Below, in pieces: positions 12,444 through 24,115 of a stretch of DNA of 64,000 nt. Within the stretch, counting starts at the first letter, position 1; the number at the start of each line of letters is the position of its first letter. Below the pieces are notes generated by a model that had not been told where the DNA came from, ran no database searches, and worked only from the letters and a program-made list of their open reading frames with translations. Both the position numbers and the translations under genes were made by a program. Source of the DNA: Pocillopora verrucosa (lineage: Eukaryota > Cnidaria > Anthozoa > Scleractinia > Pocilloporidae); NCBI RefSeq assembly GCF_036669915.1, contig NC_089322.1, forward strand, positions 18,407,719 to 18,471,718, read 5' to 3'.

Positions 12444-13932
12444 TAAACCTTTTTGACGTAATTTCAATCATAGATTGAACAAAAAGGAGTAAGCAAGGTG
12501 ACTCTCAACTCATTTCACGAGTTGTCAAAAGTTTCCGATGGTTTTTTTTTGCATTGTTGTAACATATATATCAAGGGGATAATGTAATCTTTAACAAGAT
12601 ATTTTATGGCGCAGTTGCGTCTTCCAAAGATGAACACAATTTGCTTGTTTGAACCCTCTAAGACTGCTCGGAGCATTGTGAATAAAGTGCGAAAGTCATT
12701 CGTACTTCCACACGGTGTTTAATCGTGTCGCTTTATATAGGAGTCTCGAGATAAATTGGTGTGTGTTAGCTAAACTGCTTATTTTTCCCTTCTAAACTTC
12801 TGAAGGATTGAATTTGCATAGATAGGGGAAAGTACAAAAACAGATGTTACGCGAAATATCCTCTGTAAAATTTAGCTTAGTTTCAAAGCAAAAAATAGTC
12901 CAGTAATCAACAACAACTTATAATAAAGAACAGACATAGACTACAATAAAGTATGCTATTGATTTATATTTTGATCATTTCTGTTCAAATTCCGATTCTT
13001 GTTGTGGTGTGTGCTATAAGGATAGAAGTATGGATTATTCAAAAATGATTTTGGTCCGCGAAATATTCACCAAAAATGTCCCATGTTTACGAAATACACG
13101 GAGAACCATTCGCTTGATGAAGCTCCAAGAAATTGAGACAATCGTCGAAGAAATATGTTTATTCCAAACGCACGAAGTTTGCCCAAAAAATGTCTCGCAA
13201 GAACTTTTAGTCTAGTATGAGGCAGCTTTTTCCTCCCATAGTGCAGCCCGGAACAGACCAAACAACTAATATTTACTTTGGTTATATAAGCTACCGATTA
13301 TCTGTATTAAAGTGAAGAAAAAATATTTATTATTATTTTATTTCTTCTCCTAAAATGTCAAAAAAACACAAACGTTATGGAATATTAATGACAAGCACCG
13401 TCATAACACTAGATTTGGAAAGGACTACTGGACTGAATTTTAGAATTTGACATTTCACCCGAAAAAGATCAATTTAAACAAATACCTGACCAACCTTAAG
13501 TGTTTTAAATAAGTATTTCTAAAACTCGAAAAAGATAAGCCGAGAGGTAATCTCTGGAATATGATACCGTGAGAAATCTTTCCCTAAAAAACATCAAGGT
13601 TGTAATCATTTCAGAAGTTGGTTTGAGTCACAATCAGAATTCTCAAGTTCACCAACTTGCCATAAAATTGTCATGTTTCGGAAATGGTTTGCAAATGGGA
13701 TTCTGATTTTAATGACAATACCTGGTTGATTCCTTTATTGCGCCGGTAATCTTAAATTACATGACGCTGAATAGCTTAGTAATTGAAAAAAATAATTGCT
13801 CATTGCTCTTTTCTTGATCAACATTATCTTAGTCGTTTTAATTAAATATATTTGCTGTCATAACGAACACAATTCTTAGTGCTATCACTGGCGGATGATA
13901 ATTTTTGTTTGAAGAGGTAAAGGTATCAATTC

Positions 13933-14016
13933 TATATAATGACCAATGTTCAAAAGATCTCTTTTAGTGCTCACGTAAGCCGAGAAAGTTGGAAAAGAAG
14001 TGCATCGTAAGCTCAG
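13933..14016 (+). promoter_or_regulatory. Putative TATA box and leader exon, first copy, GPCR gene 2
   Basis: TATATAA at 13933-13939 lies 30-36 bases upstream of the conserved leader (GTGCTCACGTAAGCCGAGAA). The leader ends at donor GCTCAG/GTAAGA after 14016. If spliced to the acceptor at 18056 the intron is about 4.0 kb. A second full copy at 15726-15811 is an alternative start for the same gene. Confidence 0.55.
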
Positions 14017-14814
14017 GTAAGACATCGGCTAATAAAAATTATCATTTGTCCAACTGACAATTTTCTACTTTGGTTCAGAGAGTCTACTTTTCCGAAAAGG
14101 GTTTTAAAAGACTTTCGTGCCTGGCAAACGTCTTAATGAATCAAAAGCCCGAACAATAAGAAATAAATCCCGACAAAACAAATTCTGTCCATCTTTTATT
14201 ATTATTATTGTTTTTAACTAAACAAATACAAGTGCTATCCAGCAAAATATATTCAAGACTCCAATATGCGTCAGTGGTGTTTGCCGTTGAATCTTTGCTC
14301 TTATTTTTGAACTGTGAATTAACCGCTTGGAAAATTTAAGACATGATGAGTGGGGATTGCTATGATAAATGTTTAATGGAAAGGAGAATAATGCTGACGT
14401 GTCTGGAGCACATAAGCCAATCGAGTGCAGCTCGGTCCGTCTTAATCTAAAGACAAAACCAAATCGGGATCAAAGCAGCTTTTTCACGTCTCAATTAAAA
14501 GTGCGCGGAGCCATTTGACTCTTGGTTATGATAATGCCTTATTTCTTTTCCTTTCGGAGTTGATCAACCCTTTGGATTAAGGACTATGATGCATATTTTC
14601 TATCACAAGGCATAAAAAGTCCTCCAATCATGTTTGTGCCTTTGTTATGTGGTTGAGGGGGTTTGAGATTTAACTGCATTGTTGTGAGGCTAAATGTGTG
14701 AGGCTTTCACATTTCACCCTCACAACCACGCAGTTAAGTCTATCGTTCTTAAAAACCTTAAAATTACCTCAAAATGATTCAGAGACTGATACTATCTTTT
14801 CGCAAGACGACTAG

Positions 14815-15235
14815 GTGACCGATTCTGAGGACTCCTTCGCGCCGACATAGAAAGAAATGAAACGGGCGCATCCAAACCAGTCGCTAGACACTTAAATCTC
14901 CTTCACCAATCTAAGCAACATATGGCTGTTTGCGGCCTTTCCCTACACCCAGGCAATTCGGAAAAGCCAAAAACTCAAGAGAAAAATTGTATTTCAAATC
15001 GATACTCTTACTCTCCACGGTATCAACGAGTGGTTTTTATTCAACTAATTTAATCTTGTTTTCTCGTCGCCATATTCCCACTAATAGCGTGGCTCCATTT
15101 CCTGCATGTAAACACACACCACCCACAATTCTTCCAATCGCCCTAACGAAGGGCTAACGCTCGAAACATCAGCTTTTAAACTCTTTACGGTAGCCATTTT
15201 ACGTTATCAACTCAGTTGACAATACCTATGTTACC
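14815..15235 (+). mobile_element. Degenerate 3' end of a Penelope-like retroelement (GIY-YIG endonuclease C-terminus and terminal repeat)
   Basis: Translated pieces around 14820-14965 read RLGDRF, then (after a stop) ASKPVARHLNLLHQSK and HMAVCGLSLHPGNSE. I recognise this as the end of the GIY-YIG-type ORF of abundant cnidarian Penelope-like elements. The frame then shifts, with HGINE-like coding visible before the stop. Downstream is the terminal sequence shared with other remnants (ACTCTTTACGGT, ACGTTATCAACTCAGTTGA). The stops and shifts show it is dead. Family assignment is from memory of such elements, not a search. Confidence 0.6.
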
Positions 15236-15725
15236 TATATGTGTAAGCTTTTAAGATGGACCTTTTCTATGACGAATGGGAACTACAGCGAATAGCTATT
15301 CCGCGGAAATTGCGTATTATAAAGAAAAGAAAAGGCGGCACATAATCTCCTGGATAAGCTTATGACACCGTGGGAAATCTTTTGCTAAAAACAGCAAGGT
15401 TGCGAACATTTTAGAAGTTGATTGGAATCACAATCAGAATTCTCAAGTTCACCAACTTGTCGTAAAATTGTCATATCCGGGAAATGGTTTGTAAATGGCA
15501 TTCAGATCTTAATGACAATATCTGGTTGATTCCTTTTTTTGCGCCGGTAATCTTAAGTTGCATGGCGCTGAATAGCTTAGTAATTCAGTGCAAAAATTAA
15601 TTCGTTCTCGATTGACATCAACTTTGTCTTTTTAATTAAATATATTTGCTGTCATAACGAACACAATTCTCATGCTATCATTAGCGGATGATCATTTTTG
15701 TTTGAAGAGGTGAAGGTATCAATTC

Positions 15726-15811
15726 TATATAACGACCAATGTTCATAGAAGAAATCTATTAGTGCTCACGTAAGCCGAGAAAGCTGAAAAGGAAGTGCAT
15801 CGTAAGCTCAG
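15726..15811 (+). promoter_or_regulatory. Putative TATA box and leader exon, second copy, GPCR gene 2
   Basis: TATATAA at 15726-15732, the conserved leader from about 15764 and donor GCTCAG/GTAAGA after 15811 repeat the arrangement at 13933-14016. TATA-to-donor distance is 85 bases. Spliced to the acceptor at 18056, the intron would be about 2.2 kb, close to that of gene 1. This makes it the better candidate for the main start of gene 2, by analogy only. Confidence 0.55.
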
Positions 15812-16847
15812 GTAAGAAATCGGCCGATGAAAATTATCGTTTGTCCAACTGACAATTTCCTACTTTTGTTCAAGTCTAATCTTCCAAAAAGGGTTTTGAA
15901 AGATTTTCGTGCCTGGCGAACGTCTTAATGAATCAAAAGCCCGAACAAGAAAAAAAAAACAGAAAAAATCCTGACACGACAAATTCTCTCCATTTTTTTT
16001 TTTTTTTTTTGACTTGAGGTGTATCGTTAGCTAAGGTAAGAAATCAGATTATGAAAATTATCATTTGCCCAAATGAAAGTTTTCTACTTTGGTTCAAATA
16101 GTCTACTTTTACAAAAAGGGTTTTGAAAGATTTTTGTGCATGGCGAACGTCTTCAAGGATCAAAAGCCCGAACAATAACGAAAAATCCTGAAAAAGCAAA
16201 TGCTCTCCATCTTTTAAAAACTTTTAGCTAAAGAAATGGAAGTGTTATACATCAAAAGGTATTCCTGACTCAAATATGCGTTAGTGGTGTCTGTAGTTGA
16301 ATCTTTGATCCAATTTTTGAACCGTACATTAACCGCTTTGAAAATTTCTAGACGTGATGAGTAGGGATTGTTATGATAAATATGGTCAATGATAAATGGT
16401 CAATGACCAATGGCCAATTCCCAAATAATGGCCGAGAGAATAATGCTGACGTGTCTGGAGTACGTATCAATCGAGCGCAGCCCGGTCCTTCTTAATATAA
16501 AGGCAAAGCCAACTCGGGGTCAAATCAGTTTTTTCACGCCTTTATTAAAAGCGCGCAAGGCCATTTGACTCTTAGTTAGGATAAAAGCTTATTTCTTTTC
16601 CTTTGAGTTGATCAACCCTTTGAATTAAGGCCGACTATGACGCATATTTTCTATCACAAGGCATAAAAAGTCCTCCAATCATGTCTGTGCCTTTGTTATG
16701 TGGTTTTGAGGGTTTGAGATTTAACTGCATGGTTGCGAGGCTGAATGATGCTCTCACATTTTACCCTCACAATCATGCAGTTAAACCGATCATTCTTAAA
16801 AACTTTAAGTTATTTAAGAAAGATTCAGAGACTAGTACTATCTTTTT

Positions 16848-17290
16848 GCAAGACGACTAGGTGACCGATTCCGAGGACACCTTTGTGCTGACATAGAAAG
16901 AAATGAAAAGGACGCATCCAAACCAGTCGCTAGACACTTGAATCTTACTCACCATTCTAAGCACCATATGGCTGTTTAGGGCCTATCCCTATCTCTAGGC
17001 AATTCGGAAAGCCGCAAAACTCTAGAAAAAAAAATTGCACTTCAAATCGGCAGTCTTACTCTCCACGGTATCAACGAGCGGTTTTAATTCAACTAATTTA
17101 TTCTTGTTTTCTCGTCACCGTATTTCCACCAATAACGTAGCTCCATTTCCTGTATAAAAACACACATATGACCCACAATTCTTCCAATCGCTCTCACGAA
17201 GGGCTAATGCTCGAAACGTCAACTTTTAAACTCTTTACGGTGGCTAATTTACGTCATCAACTCATTTGATAATACTAACTTACCCTTTGT
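16848..17290 (+). mobile_element. Second degenerate Penelope-like fragment
   Basis: A tandem copy of the fragment at 14815-15235, in places better preserved: RLGDRFRGHLCADIERNEKD, SKPVARHLNLTHHSKHH and SLGNSESRKTLEKKIALQ read in frame apart from a stop in MAV*GLS and a stop near the end (NERF*). It lies in the internally duplicated spacer, so the element was inserted before that duplication. The end carries the GGGCTAATGCTCGAAACGTC text discussed in the findings. Confidence 0.6.
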
Positions 17291-18059
17291 TACCTATGTG
17301 TGAAAGCTTTTAAGATGCACCTTTTCTATGACGAATGGAAACTACAGCGAATAGCTTTTCAGCGGAAATTGCGTATTATAAAGACACTCAGTTTACAATA
17401 GCATGTTCCAAAGACCCCTATAGCACTATATTACTGAGAACCTTCACATCTTAGTGGTATAGTTAAAGAACACAGATGCTTTAACAGACTGGGAAATTTT
17501 CATCGTAAAATAAGATGTGGTAATTTATGGTGGAGAATGCAATAAAAACGAAGCACTATCGTTTTTCTGACGATGAACTCATTTTTACACACACGCGTCT
17601 TTTCAGTAATACATCACAGATTACGTCAAAATGCCGTACGTCGGTAGCAACAAAAAAGTAGCACACAATGCACAGCACTTGTAAATTTTTAAAAAAACAC
17701 AAATTGTCTTTTTAACGCCAAATTGCACTCAAAATCATGTTATCACTCATGCAAAGACCACTTAATGTGATGCACTTTGGGGTGAAAAGCAAGATGTTAT
17801 TCAATAAGTAGGCTATGAAACAAAGAATCATGTAGACCTTCATGTTCCTGAGAGATAGGTGAGAGAACTTATTTAGGTATCGATCACGTGCTGAAGTAAA
17901 ACGTGACGAAAGAAAATGGCTAAATTCCTTTTACTCATAAGTTAGCGGCAGTCTCCCATTTTCCACCATGAAGCTTCTGCAAATTTGAAATATTTTAATA
18001 ACTTACCAGTGGACAGTTTTTATTTTAAAGAATGCCTCCGTGCCTTTTTTTTCTAGGGA

Positions 18060-19010
18060 ATGGCTGAAGACAGCTTGTTAAATAATTGTTTTATCATCGC
18101 CTTCACCATCTCGATGCTCATTAATCTATTCGGCAACATACTCGTCTGCTTTGTGGTGCTGAAGTTTCGAGACATGCGCATTCCAATGAATTACCTTCTT
18201 GTAAATCTTGCAATCAGTGATATGATGGTTGGTTTCTTTATGTCCCCGAGGTTCATCTTCGGCCGGATGTTGAATCACCCCGGGGGAACTCTTGGCGACT
18301 ACTTTTGCAAAATCTTAACTGGGGATTCCTTCACCTGGACAGGAGCGTTGGCTTCAGATGTCACTCTGGTCTGTATTGCAGTTGAGCGATATCTCTCAAT
18401 CCGCTTTCCTCATAGCAATAAGAAGAGGCTGACGACTAAGAAGCTTAAATACGTCATACCACTTTGCTGGACCTTTGCCCTCGGGGTCAACCTACCACCT
18501 TTTTTCTATCTCAAATACGACAAGAACTCTGGAAGCTGTGTGCCATTTTGGCCGACGCCAAACTTCATAAAATACCACAGTGTCATTAACACCCACATAT
18601 TCTTTGTTTTTCCTGTACTGATAATGGGGGTGCTCTACACTCTTCTCATTTATCAACTCTGGTTTAAAAAGAAAACTTCGACCTCGTCTGTGGCTCAACG
18701 AGCAGTACTCAAGCACCGACGTCACTCCACCAAGATGGTAATTACAGTAAGTTTGATCTACTGCATTTGCTGGTTTCCAAACTGTTTTGTTTACATCTAC
18801 GTGGCTTACTCAACCAAGCAGTTGTTCGGTGTGATTCACACAGCATCGGTTCTGATGGTTTCTCTAAACTCCGCCGTCAATCCGGTGATTTACAGCTTGC
18901 AGAGTCATCGATTCCGTCGCCACATGGCAACGTTGTGGAAAAGATGCCATTGCAACAAAGTTTATATTCTTGACAATGGTGGAGAATCAAACGCTGTTCA
19001 AACGTCTTAG
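18060..19010 (+). CDS. Class A GPCR, peptide-receptor-like, tandem paralog 2 (316 aa)
   Basis: Same architecture as paralog 1: very short N-terminus, FGNILVCF in TM1, NLAISDMM in TM2, ERY, loop cysteine SGSCVPFW, CWFP in TM6, NPVIY in TM7 and a basic third loop (KHRRHSTKM). The ATG at 18060 lies three bases after an acceptor (TTTTTTTTCTAG), as in the other two paralogs. The tail ends NGGESNAVQTS and is the least conserved part. Close similarity to paralog 1 suggests this pair is the more recent duplication and that paralog 3 is older. The intact frame indicates a working gene. Confidence 0.92.
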   Translation: MAEDSLLNNCFIIAFTISMLINLFGNILVCFVVLKFRDMRIPMNYLLVNLAISDMMVGFFMSPRFIFGRMLNHPGGTLGDYFCKILTGDSFTWTGALASDVTLVCIAVERYLSIRFPHSNKKRLTTKKLKYVIPLCWTFALGVNLPPFFYLKYDKNSGSCVPFWPTPNFIKYHSVINTHIFFVFPVLIMGVLYTLLIYQLWFKKKTSTSSVAQRAVLKHRRHSTKMVITVSLIYCICWFPNCFVYIYVAYSTKQLFGVIHTASVLMVSLNSAVNPVIYSLQSHRFRRHMATLWKRCHCNKVYILDNGGESNAVQTS

Positions 19011-20119
19011 GTGACATAACTTCAGCCTTCGATTGAACAGATGGAACAGAAGTAAGGTGATTCCTAAAACATATGACTTTTCCAAGGTTTGCGATGAAAT
19101 TTTTTTTGCATTGCCGTAACATGTCAAAGAGATTATGAAAATGTCATGCAGAAAGAAGAGCTTGACGCGCACCATTTCATCTATACCCGCTTGTTAAACT
19201 CGGTCAGGTAAAAATATTTGGCCTTTTTACGGACCACGAATAATATCCAAAACGCTTTCAAGTTCACCCGAAATTCAAAAAAATCACGTAGAATTGATAT
19301 AATACTTTCTTTAATCTTAACCAGTCTAACGTGACAAACGATGCTGCAATGTCCTATCTCATTTGTTCAAGAACCATTAGAAATCTGTTTTGTGACTATT
19401 ATCGATCCATAAGATTTCCATCTCTTGTCAAAACCCTTGTCAAAACCTAACCAAAACCGTTCGAGAAAAATACGAACATTTCCAAAACGATAAAATAACC
19501 GGAAATGCATCACGCAAAACAAAATGGTTCACGAATCACGTTCAATTCAGCTCTCAACTCATAGCTCATGCACGTTCAAATAAAAATTTGCCCACGTAGA
19601 TATCATAAGATCTTATCACTATTGATCACGATTCACGGATTCACAAAAAATCAAATCACGATTTACGAGGAAAAAAATCACCAATCACCCTTCACGTTAA
19701 AAGTATATTTCCATCTCAGACAGATGAAAGCTCTCTCTTTTTTTTTTTTTTGACAAATCAAGCAGTATGTATCGATGCATCTCATCAATCATTTGTGTTT
19801 TAGAGAAATGAATTTCACTATCTGAAGATCACTTTCTCGCTCCTAATCAGATTTAATTTAGTATACAGTGCAAGTTGTGTTGAGAAGTATTTAGTTAGTT
19901 AATGTTCAGGGATTTGTTTTAAATATTTTAAGCGTTCAGTTGAGATCTGAATTTGATTTCCGAAGTTATTTGGGGTTTTAGCTATCACGACAAGTTTCTT
20001 ACTTTCGACTTTCTCGTCTAGCGGTCCCACGGCGGATTTTATGTACTTGAATGTCTTTTCTTGAAGAAGTTGTGTTGTGTTTGATCGTTAAGAGTTTATC
20101 TGAATAGGTTCATCCAATA
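19011..20119. other. Spacer after GPCR paralog 2, no gene seen
   Basis: AT-rich DNA with short frames only. About 19500-19690 is rich in CACGATTCACG- and CAATCACG-like short motifs, a degenerate simple repeat. No splice-supported exon was found. Confidence 0.45.
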
Positions 20120-20287
20120 GGCCATTTCCGTATTACCTTTGGCCTCGTTTTCAAAGCGAGTTCTGGTGCTCATCCTTTCATATAATTATAGGTTTCATTC
20201 ACATGCAAATTAATCTCATTTCCATACGAGTGGTTGAGCACCAGGCCTCGTTTTGAAAACGAGGCTAAAGGTAATTCGAAAATGGCC
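20120..20287. mobile_element. Fold-back MITE-like element
   Basis: Near-perfect terminal inverted repeats of about 40 bases: GGCCATTTCCGTATTACCTT followed by a CCTCGTTTTCAAAGCGAG part at the left, mirrored by CTCGTTTTGAAAACGAGGCT and AAAGGTAATTCGAAAATGGC at the right. About 85 bases of AT-rich loop lie between. No coding content. Target-site duplications are not obvious. Confidence 0.7.
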
Positions 20288-20524
20288 TGCTCGCAAAGCC
20301 TCTTATATTAAAAAAAATTCAAAGAGGTTTCTCGCCCAGCCGTTGTTTAGACCATAACTTCCAACTGGTATTTTTGGGAAATATTTGAATCCGCTTCCTA
20401 AACGAGCGGCAACGCCAAAGCATTGAAGCGTTCGCTCAATGAAGGACCATTCAAGCTATTTCCAGAGCAATAAAAAGCAGAAGACCTGGGATATTGCTTT
20501 TTTTTTTCAGGCGTAGCTTACGAT

Positions 20525-21240
20525 ATTAAATTTTCTCGAATGAATCTTCCATTTATGATGCCAGCCTTGTCGTAATCGATAAGATCTGAGATATTATTCG
20601 ATTAGCAATGGTTTTCGCTCCTATTTTGTAGTCATAGTTTAGGATAGTTACTGGGCGCCAATTTTAATGAAGCGCGCATGCGGTTCTTCGTCTTTTTCAG
20701 TATGAGTTTAATAATTCCGCGTCCCTGAGTGATCGAGAGGTTTCCAGCTTCGATCATATGCGAAGTTAAGCACATTTATTAGCACTGAAGACAAGTCCTT
20801 CCGGAAAATTTGGTGAAAATCGGCATGCAGTTTATCAGACCCAGGGGATTTTTCACGATCCATATTTTCAAAGCTTCTGGGCACTCTTTTTCTGCTAAAG
20901 GTCCTTCACAACTCTCTGCGTCACTATAGTTCAGGATGATGTCGTTTTCTGGCTGAAAGAATTCACTTTTAGGCGGTATATCACATTTTCATGGAGCTCT
21001 GTGTAGAAGGCTTCGCACTCAGCGAGAATTTCGTTATCAGATGTGACAAATTTATGTTCATTAATTTTGTAATGACTCATTGTACTCAGTATGAAGTGCC
21101 TTTTGCAAGATTAAGAAAATATTTTATGTTTTTCTCGCCTTCATTGTACCATTTGATTTTGCACCTCGAAAATTTCCCCTAGTGCGCAGTCTCATTATCT
21201 CCTCCAGTTCGCCTTTGAGAGGTCAAAGAGAAGAGAGGTA
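20525..21240 (-). mobile_element. Degenerate L1-type LINE fragment (start of reverse transcriptase)
   Basis: Minus-strand translation shows pieces typical of the region between the endonuclease and reverse transcriptase of L1-clade elements: SRCKIKWYNEGEKNIKYFLN, then EKSPGSDKLHADFHQIFRKD, LINVLNFAYDRSW and, after a stop, EPHARFIKIGAQ. These match the usual order W-x-EGEK-x-KYFLNLEK, SPGSDGLP-x-EFY and NWRPISL. Several stops and frame changes make it inactive. Catalytic motifs further on are absent. Limits are approximate. Confidence 0.65.
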
Positions 21241-22504
21241 GAGGTAATAAATCGACTGTGAATCAGGATCACAGCTGAGAACAAAGAATAAAAAAGACTG
21301 ATCAATCAATTTACGTCCTGAGCGCCTTCTGCTGAGCAGTACGCTCTGTAGCAACCGTCAGACCTAACACACTATTCCTTTCAATTTTTTAAAATTAATC
21401 TCAAAACTGGCCGAGTATTTTTGCCAAAAATTTTCCATTTGAAAAAGACATTTGCTCGAAAAAATGGGCTTAATGTGAGGAATTTTTTTTATTTCTTTTA
21501 GGATTTATTGTAATAAAGCAAATATGTATAATGTTGGAAATAAGTATATTTCAAGGAAAGATTTTTCATCTTGGACGAAGTCTGTTTTCAAACTTTGTGG
21601 TTGGAACGCTTTAAACTATAATTTATTCTTTTCACGACCAAGTTGAAACAATTATCTGGATTTTATGGTTGGCACCGATACAAGAAGCGTTGGTTTATTG
21701 AGCTTCCAAAAATTCAAAACGATAGAAAATCTGTAAGTTCAGTATCTCTTCTGTAACATGTTTGACTATCACTGTTTATTAATATGTTCCGAAATAGATT
21801 CGTGATTTAAAAAAAATCAGAGGAGCAGTGACAACTGCTCTTAATACTGAATGTGAGCGGTTTCTATTCGTTTTTCCTCTTTTTATTTAATCGGTTAAGT
21901 TGGTTGATAAAAAATTGCCGCAGCTAGCGCCAATTCCTTTCGTCTATTCCCTCCAAATTGGCATGAATAGGATAACTAATACTTTCCCAACCATGATCGT
22001 TCTGATATCAAGGATACCATCGCAACAATAGAGCCTCATAAAAACATTCTTATCTTCTGTTTTTTATTCCTGTATTTCCATAAGAAGATGGACGACCCCG
22101 ATTTAAGCTCAGAGCCTCCTTAATTTTATTTGATCATTTAAGGTGGCTTTCGACCGGAAAAAAAATTGCGTAGTTTGAAGTGCTGCCCTGCGTAGGACCC
22201 TTGAATGGATTGTGCTTGTGAAAGAGTGCTCAGCTACTGTGATGAGCATGTCAAAATCCAATTCTGATCAATTTTTTCCATGGAAAAACACAAGTACATG
22301 CTTGTGCCTCATCCTTTATTGTAAAATTAATCCAGCAACTAAGAGCGAATAAGGTATATTTTCTCTGATGATATACCTCCATACAATGTTCAAGCTTTAT
22401 ATCTCCCTAAACAGGCGAATTAGAATCTTGATCAAACAGAAACGGTACCAATATCAATACAAACGGTTCTCAATAGTAGTTTCGACGGGTAATTTAACCA
22501 AAGC
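21241..22504. other. Spacer upstream of GPCR paralog 3, no gene seen
   Basis: AT-rich sequence without supported exons. I saw no clear similarity to the spacers of paralogs 1 and 2 until the leader module at 22505. Confidence 0.4.
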
Positions 22505-22594
22505 TATATGATAAGAAGTGTTGCGTGAAGATCGTCAGTAGCGTATACGTAAGCCAGGAAGCAATTATATTTAGGAAGTATATCGAAAGCTTAG
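22505..22594 (+). promoter_or_regulatory. Putative TATA box and leader exon of GPCR gene 3
   Basis: TATATGA at 22505, the diverged leader (GTATACGTAAGCCAGGAAGC) and donor GCTTAG/GTGAGA after 22594 keep the order and spacing of the other three copies (89 bases from TATA to donor). The sequence after the donor is also conserved (AATGAAAAATTATCATTT). The predicted intron runs to 26989, about 4.4 kb. This is the most diverged copy, in line with paralog 3 being the most diverged receptor. Confidence 0.5.
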
Positions 22595-23456
22595 GTGAGA
22601 GGTTGAATAATGAAAAATTATCATTTTCCCAACTCAAAATTGGAAGAATCGTATCTTAAGAATTATACATAAATATATTTTGTCCCTGCCGTTTCACATT
22701 TTCTGATTAAGAAAAAATAAAGGCTTAGTTGATATGCTTGCCTGTAAAACGCTGACAACCTGAACTAACAAGAAATCGTAAATAAGGCGTCGAAAAAGAA
22801 GAACATGAGGTCTACCGCTGAGTTTTTCTCTTCTTGATCTTTCAAATTAGCAATGTTCTGTCGCATTTAGTTAAAGCTGAAGATAGTAGTCGTTCTCGCT
22901 ATTCTTCGCGCAACTAACACTTGTAACAAGATATCACATTATTCAAGAGAAAAGACTGCTACTGATTGCTAAACTGTGACATAACTAAGTTCATCTTTAC
23001 TTCTTTCAGTCTCTTTTATCTTAGAGAGAGAGAGAGGTACGCGTCATCGCGATACATTGTTCTATTGCCACGACGATTTTTCGGCCTGGCAGAAAAATGG
23101 GTGTGAGGATCATCAAATGACAGCGTTGTCAAAAGATAATCATGCGGAAGGCACTTCAGTTACGTATTCCGAAAGATATTGAGGCGAAGTTCGTCGGGGC
23201 ATCGGGAAACGGGTCAGGCCGCAAGAATATTTCGGTTGAGTTTTTCAATGAGATACAACTCAAATGTTCTAAAAGGTTTTATTTATTTACTCGTTCATAG
23301 CGCCTAACGAGTACAACAAACACAAAAATTTAAAAATCCGGCCAGTTCTGACTCGTTTTGGCGCTTTTTCTTTTCCCATAAATGTCAGCCTAACAGGTGA
23401 TGGATCAACTATGTCCGATCGCGACACTTCAGAACATTGAATTCGGCTCCGCTTTA

Positions 23457-23664
23457 ACCCTTTAACTTCCATAAGTGACCAAGACAGAATTTCTCCATAC
23501 AATATAAATACAATATCAAGTAGACGAATGATGAGAATAAAGAACAATATCAATTAGAGGAGTATAAGTTGATCCAATACTAAATTCTCCAAACTAACAT
23601 CACAAGAACTGTATGGAAGACAGTAAGAAGAATTACCAATGAGATCTTGGGAGTTAAAGGGTTA
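23457..23664 (+). repeat. Dispersed repeat, about 210 bases
   Basis: Begins CCCTTTAACTTCCATAAGTG and ends GATCTTGGGAGTTAAAGGG, so the ends are partly inverted (CCCTTTAACTCCCA against TGGGAGTTAAAGGG). The same family, in either orientation, occurs at about 28566-28774, 33836-34045, 41619-41838, 43980-44147, 47709-47911, 52597-52806, 54470-54602, 55272-55486 and 58690-58898. It has no coding content and behaves like a high-copy non-autonomous element. Confidence 0.7.
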
Positions 23665-23921
23665 ATTGAATGAGTTTTTCTACGACAATATTTTTCCATT
23701 TTAGCAATCTTGGACTGATGATCCTGATGGCGACTGAATATATTGAATAAATAAAAGCTTTTGCTTCTAAAAGCTATCGAAGCCCGCAGATGAATCAAAA
23801 TTTCTGTTCTATGTTTGTTTGTTTGGTTTTTTTTTGTAAATACTTCTTTGCTACCTTGGTGTTTTGTCTTAAACAACAAGAGAAGCGTTGGCCCATGACA
23901 AGAAAGCTTTCCATAATTCAA

Positions 23922-24115
23922 GGTAATTTAGTATTATCAACTGAGTTGATAACGTAAATTGGCCACCGTAAAGAGTTTCAAAGCTGACACTTCGAGTGTT
24001 AGCCCTTCGTCACAGAGAATGGTAGTATGGAATGGTGTTTCGCTCGAAATGTCAGCTTTGAAACTCTTTACGGAAGCCAATTTACGTTATCAACTCATTT
24101 GATAATACCAAATTA
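23922..24115. mobile_element. Inverted pair of Penelope-type terminal sequences
   Basis: A fold-back of about 190 bases. The left half reads GGTAATTTAGTATTATCAAC, then GTTGATAACGTAAATTGGCC and GTAAAGAGTTTCAAAGCTGA. The right half is its inverse (TCAGCTTTGAAACTCTTTAC, ending TTGATAATACCAAATTA). The same unit closes the Penelope-like fragments at 15235 and 17290, so I read it as two element ends joined head to head. Related copies are at 41347-41536 and 52309-52504. Confidence 0.6.

Larger units (their letters stand above)
7660..12670 (+). repeat. First unit of the GPCR tandem duplication
   Basis: The text at 7661-7690 (CATTGTGAATAAAGTGCGAA) recurs at 12676-12700. Similarity continues in order: about 8460-8520 with 12980-13030, 9020-9100 with 13666-13735, 9380-9425 with 13969-14016, and 10260-10430 with 14470-14650. 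The whole region upstream of the first GPCR gene was therefore copied with it. The boundary lies in the 3' UTR of the first GPCR, at its AATAAA (12681). Divergence is considerable, so the duplication is old. Limits are approximate. Confidence 0.7.
12671..17390 (+). repeat. Second GPCR unit spacer, with an internal tandem duplication
   Basis: About 13560-15350 is repeated as about 15360-17390. The anchors are TGATACCGTGAGAAATC with TGACACCGTGGGAAATC, the leader exon, a hairpin at 14670-14737 with 16721-16784, and a Penelope-like fragment in each. A further 200-base partial duplication at about 16010-16200 adds a third, truncated leader ending CTAAG/GTAAGA at 16035. All these copies also resemble 8900-10560, upstream of gene 1. 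Gene 2 therefore has a complex, expanded upstream region. Confidence 0.7.

Noticed and set aside
18492-19175. Antisense frames across GPCR paralog 2
   Set aside because: Shadows of the receptor coding strand and its 3' flank.
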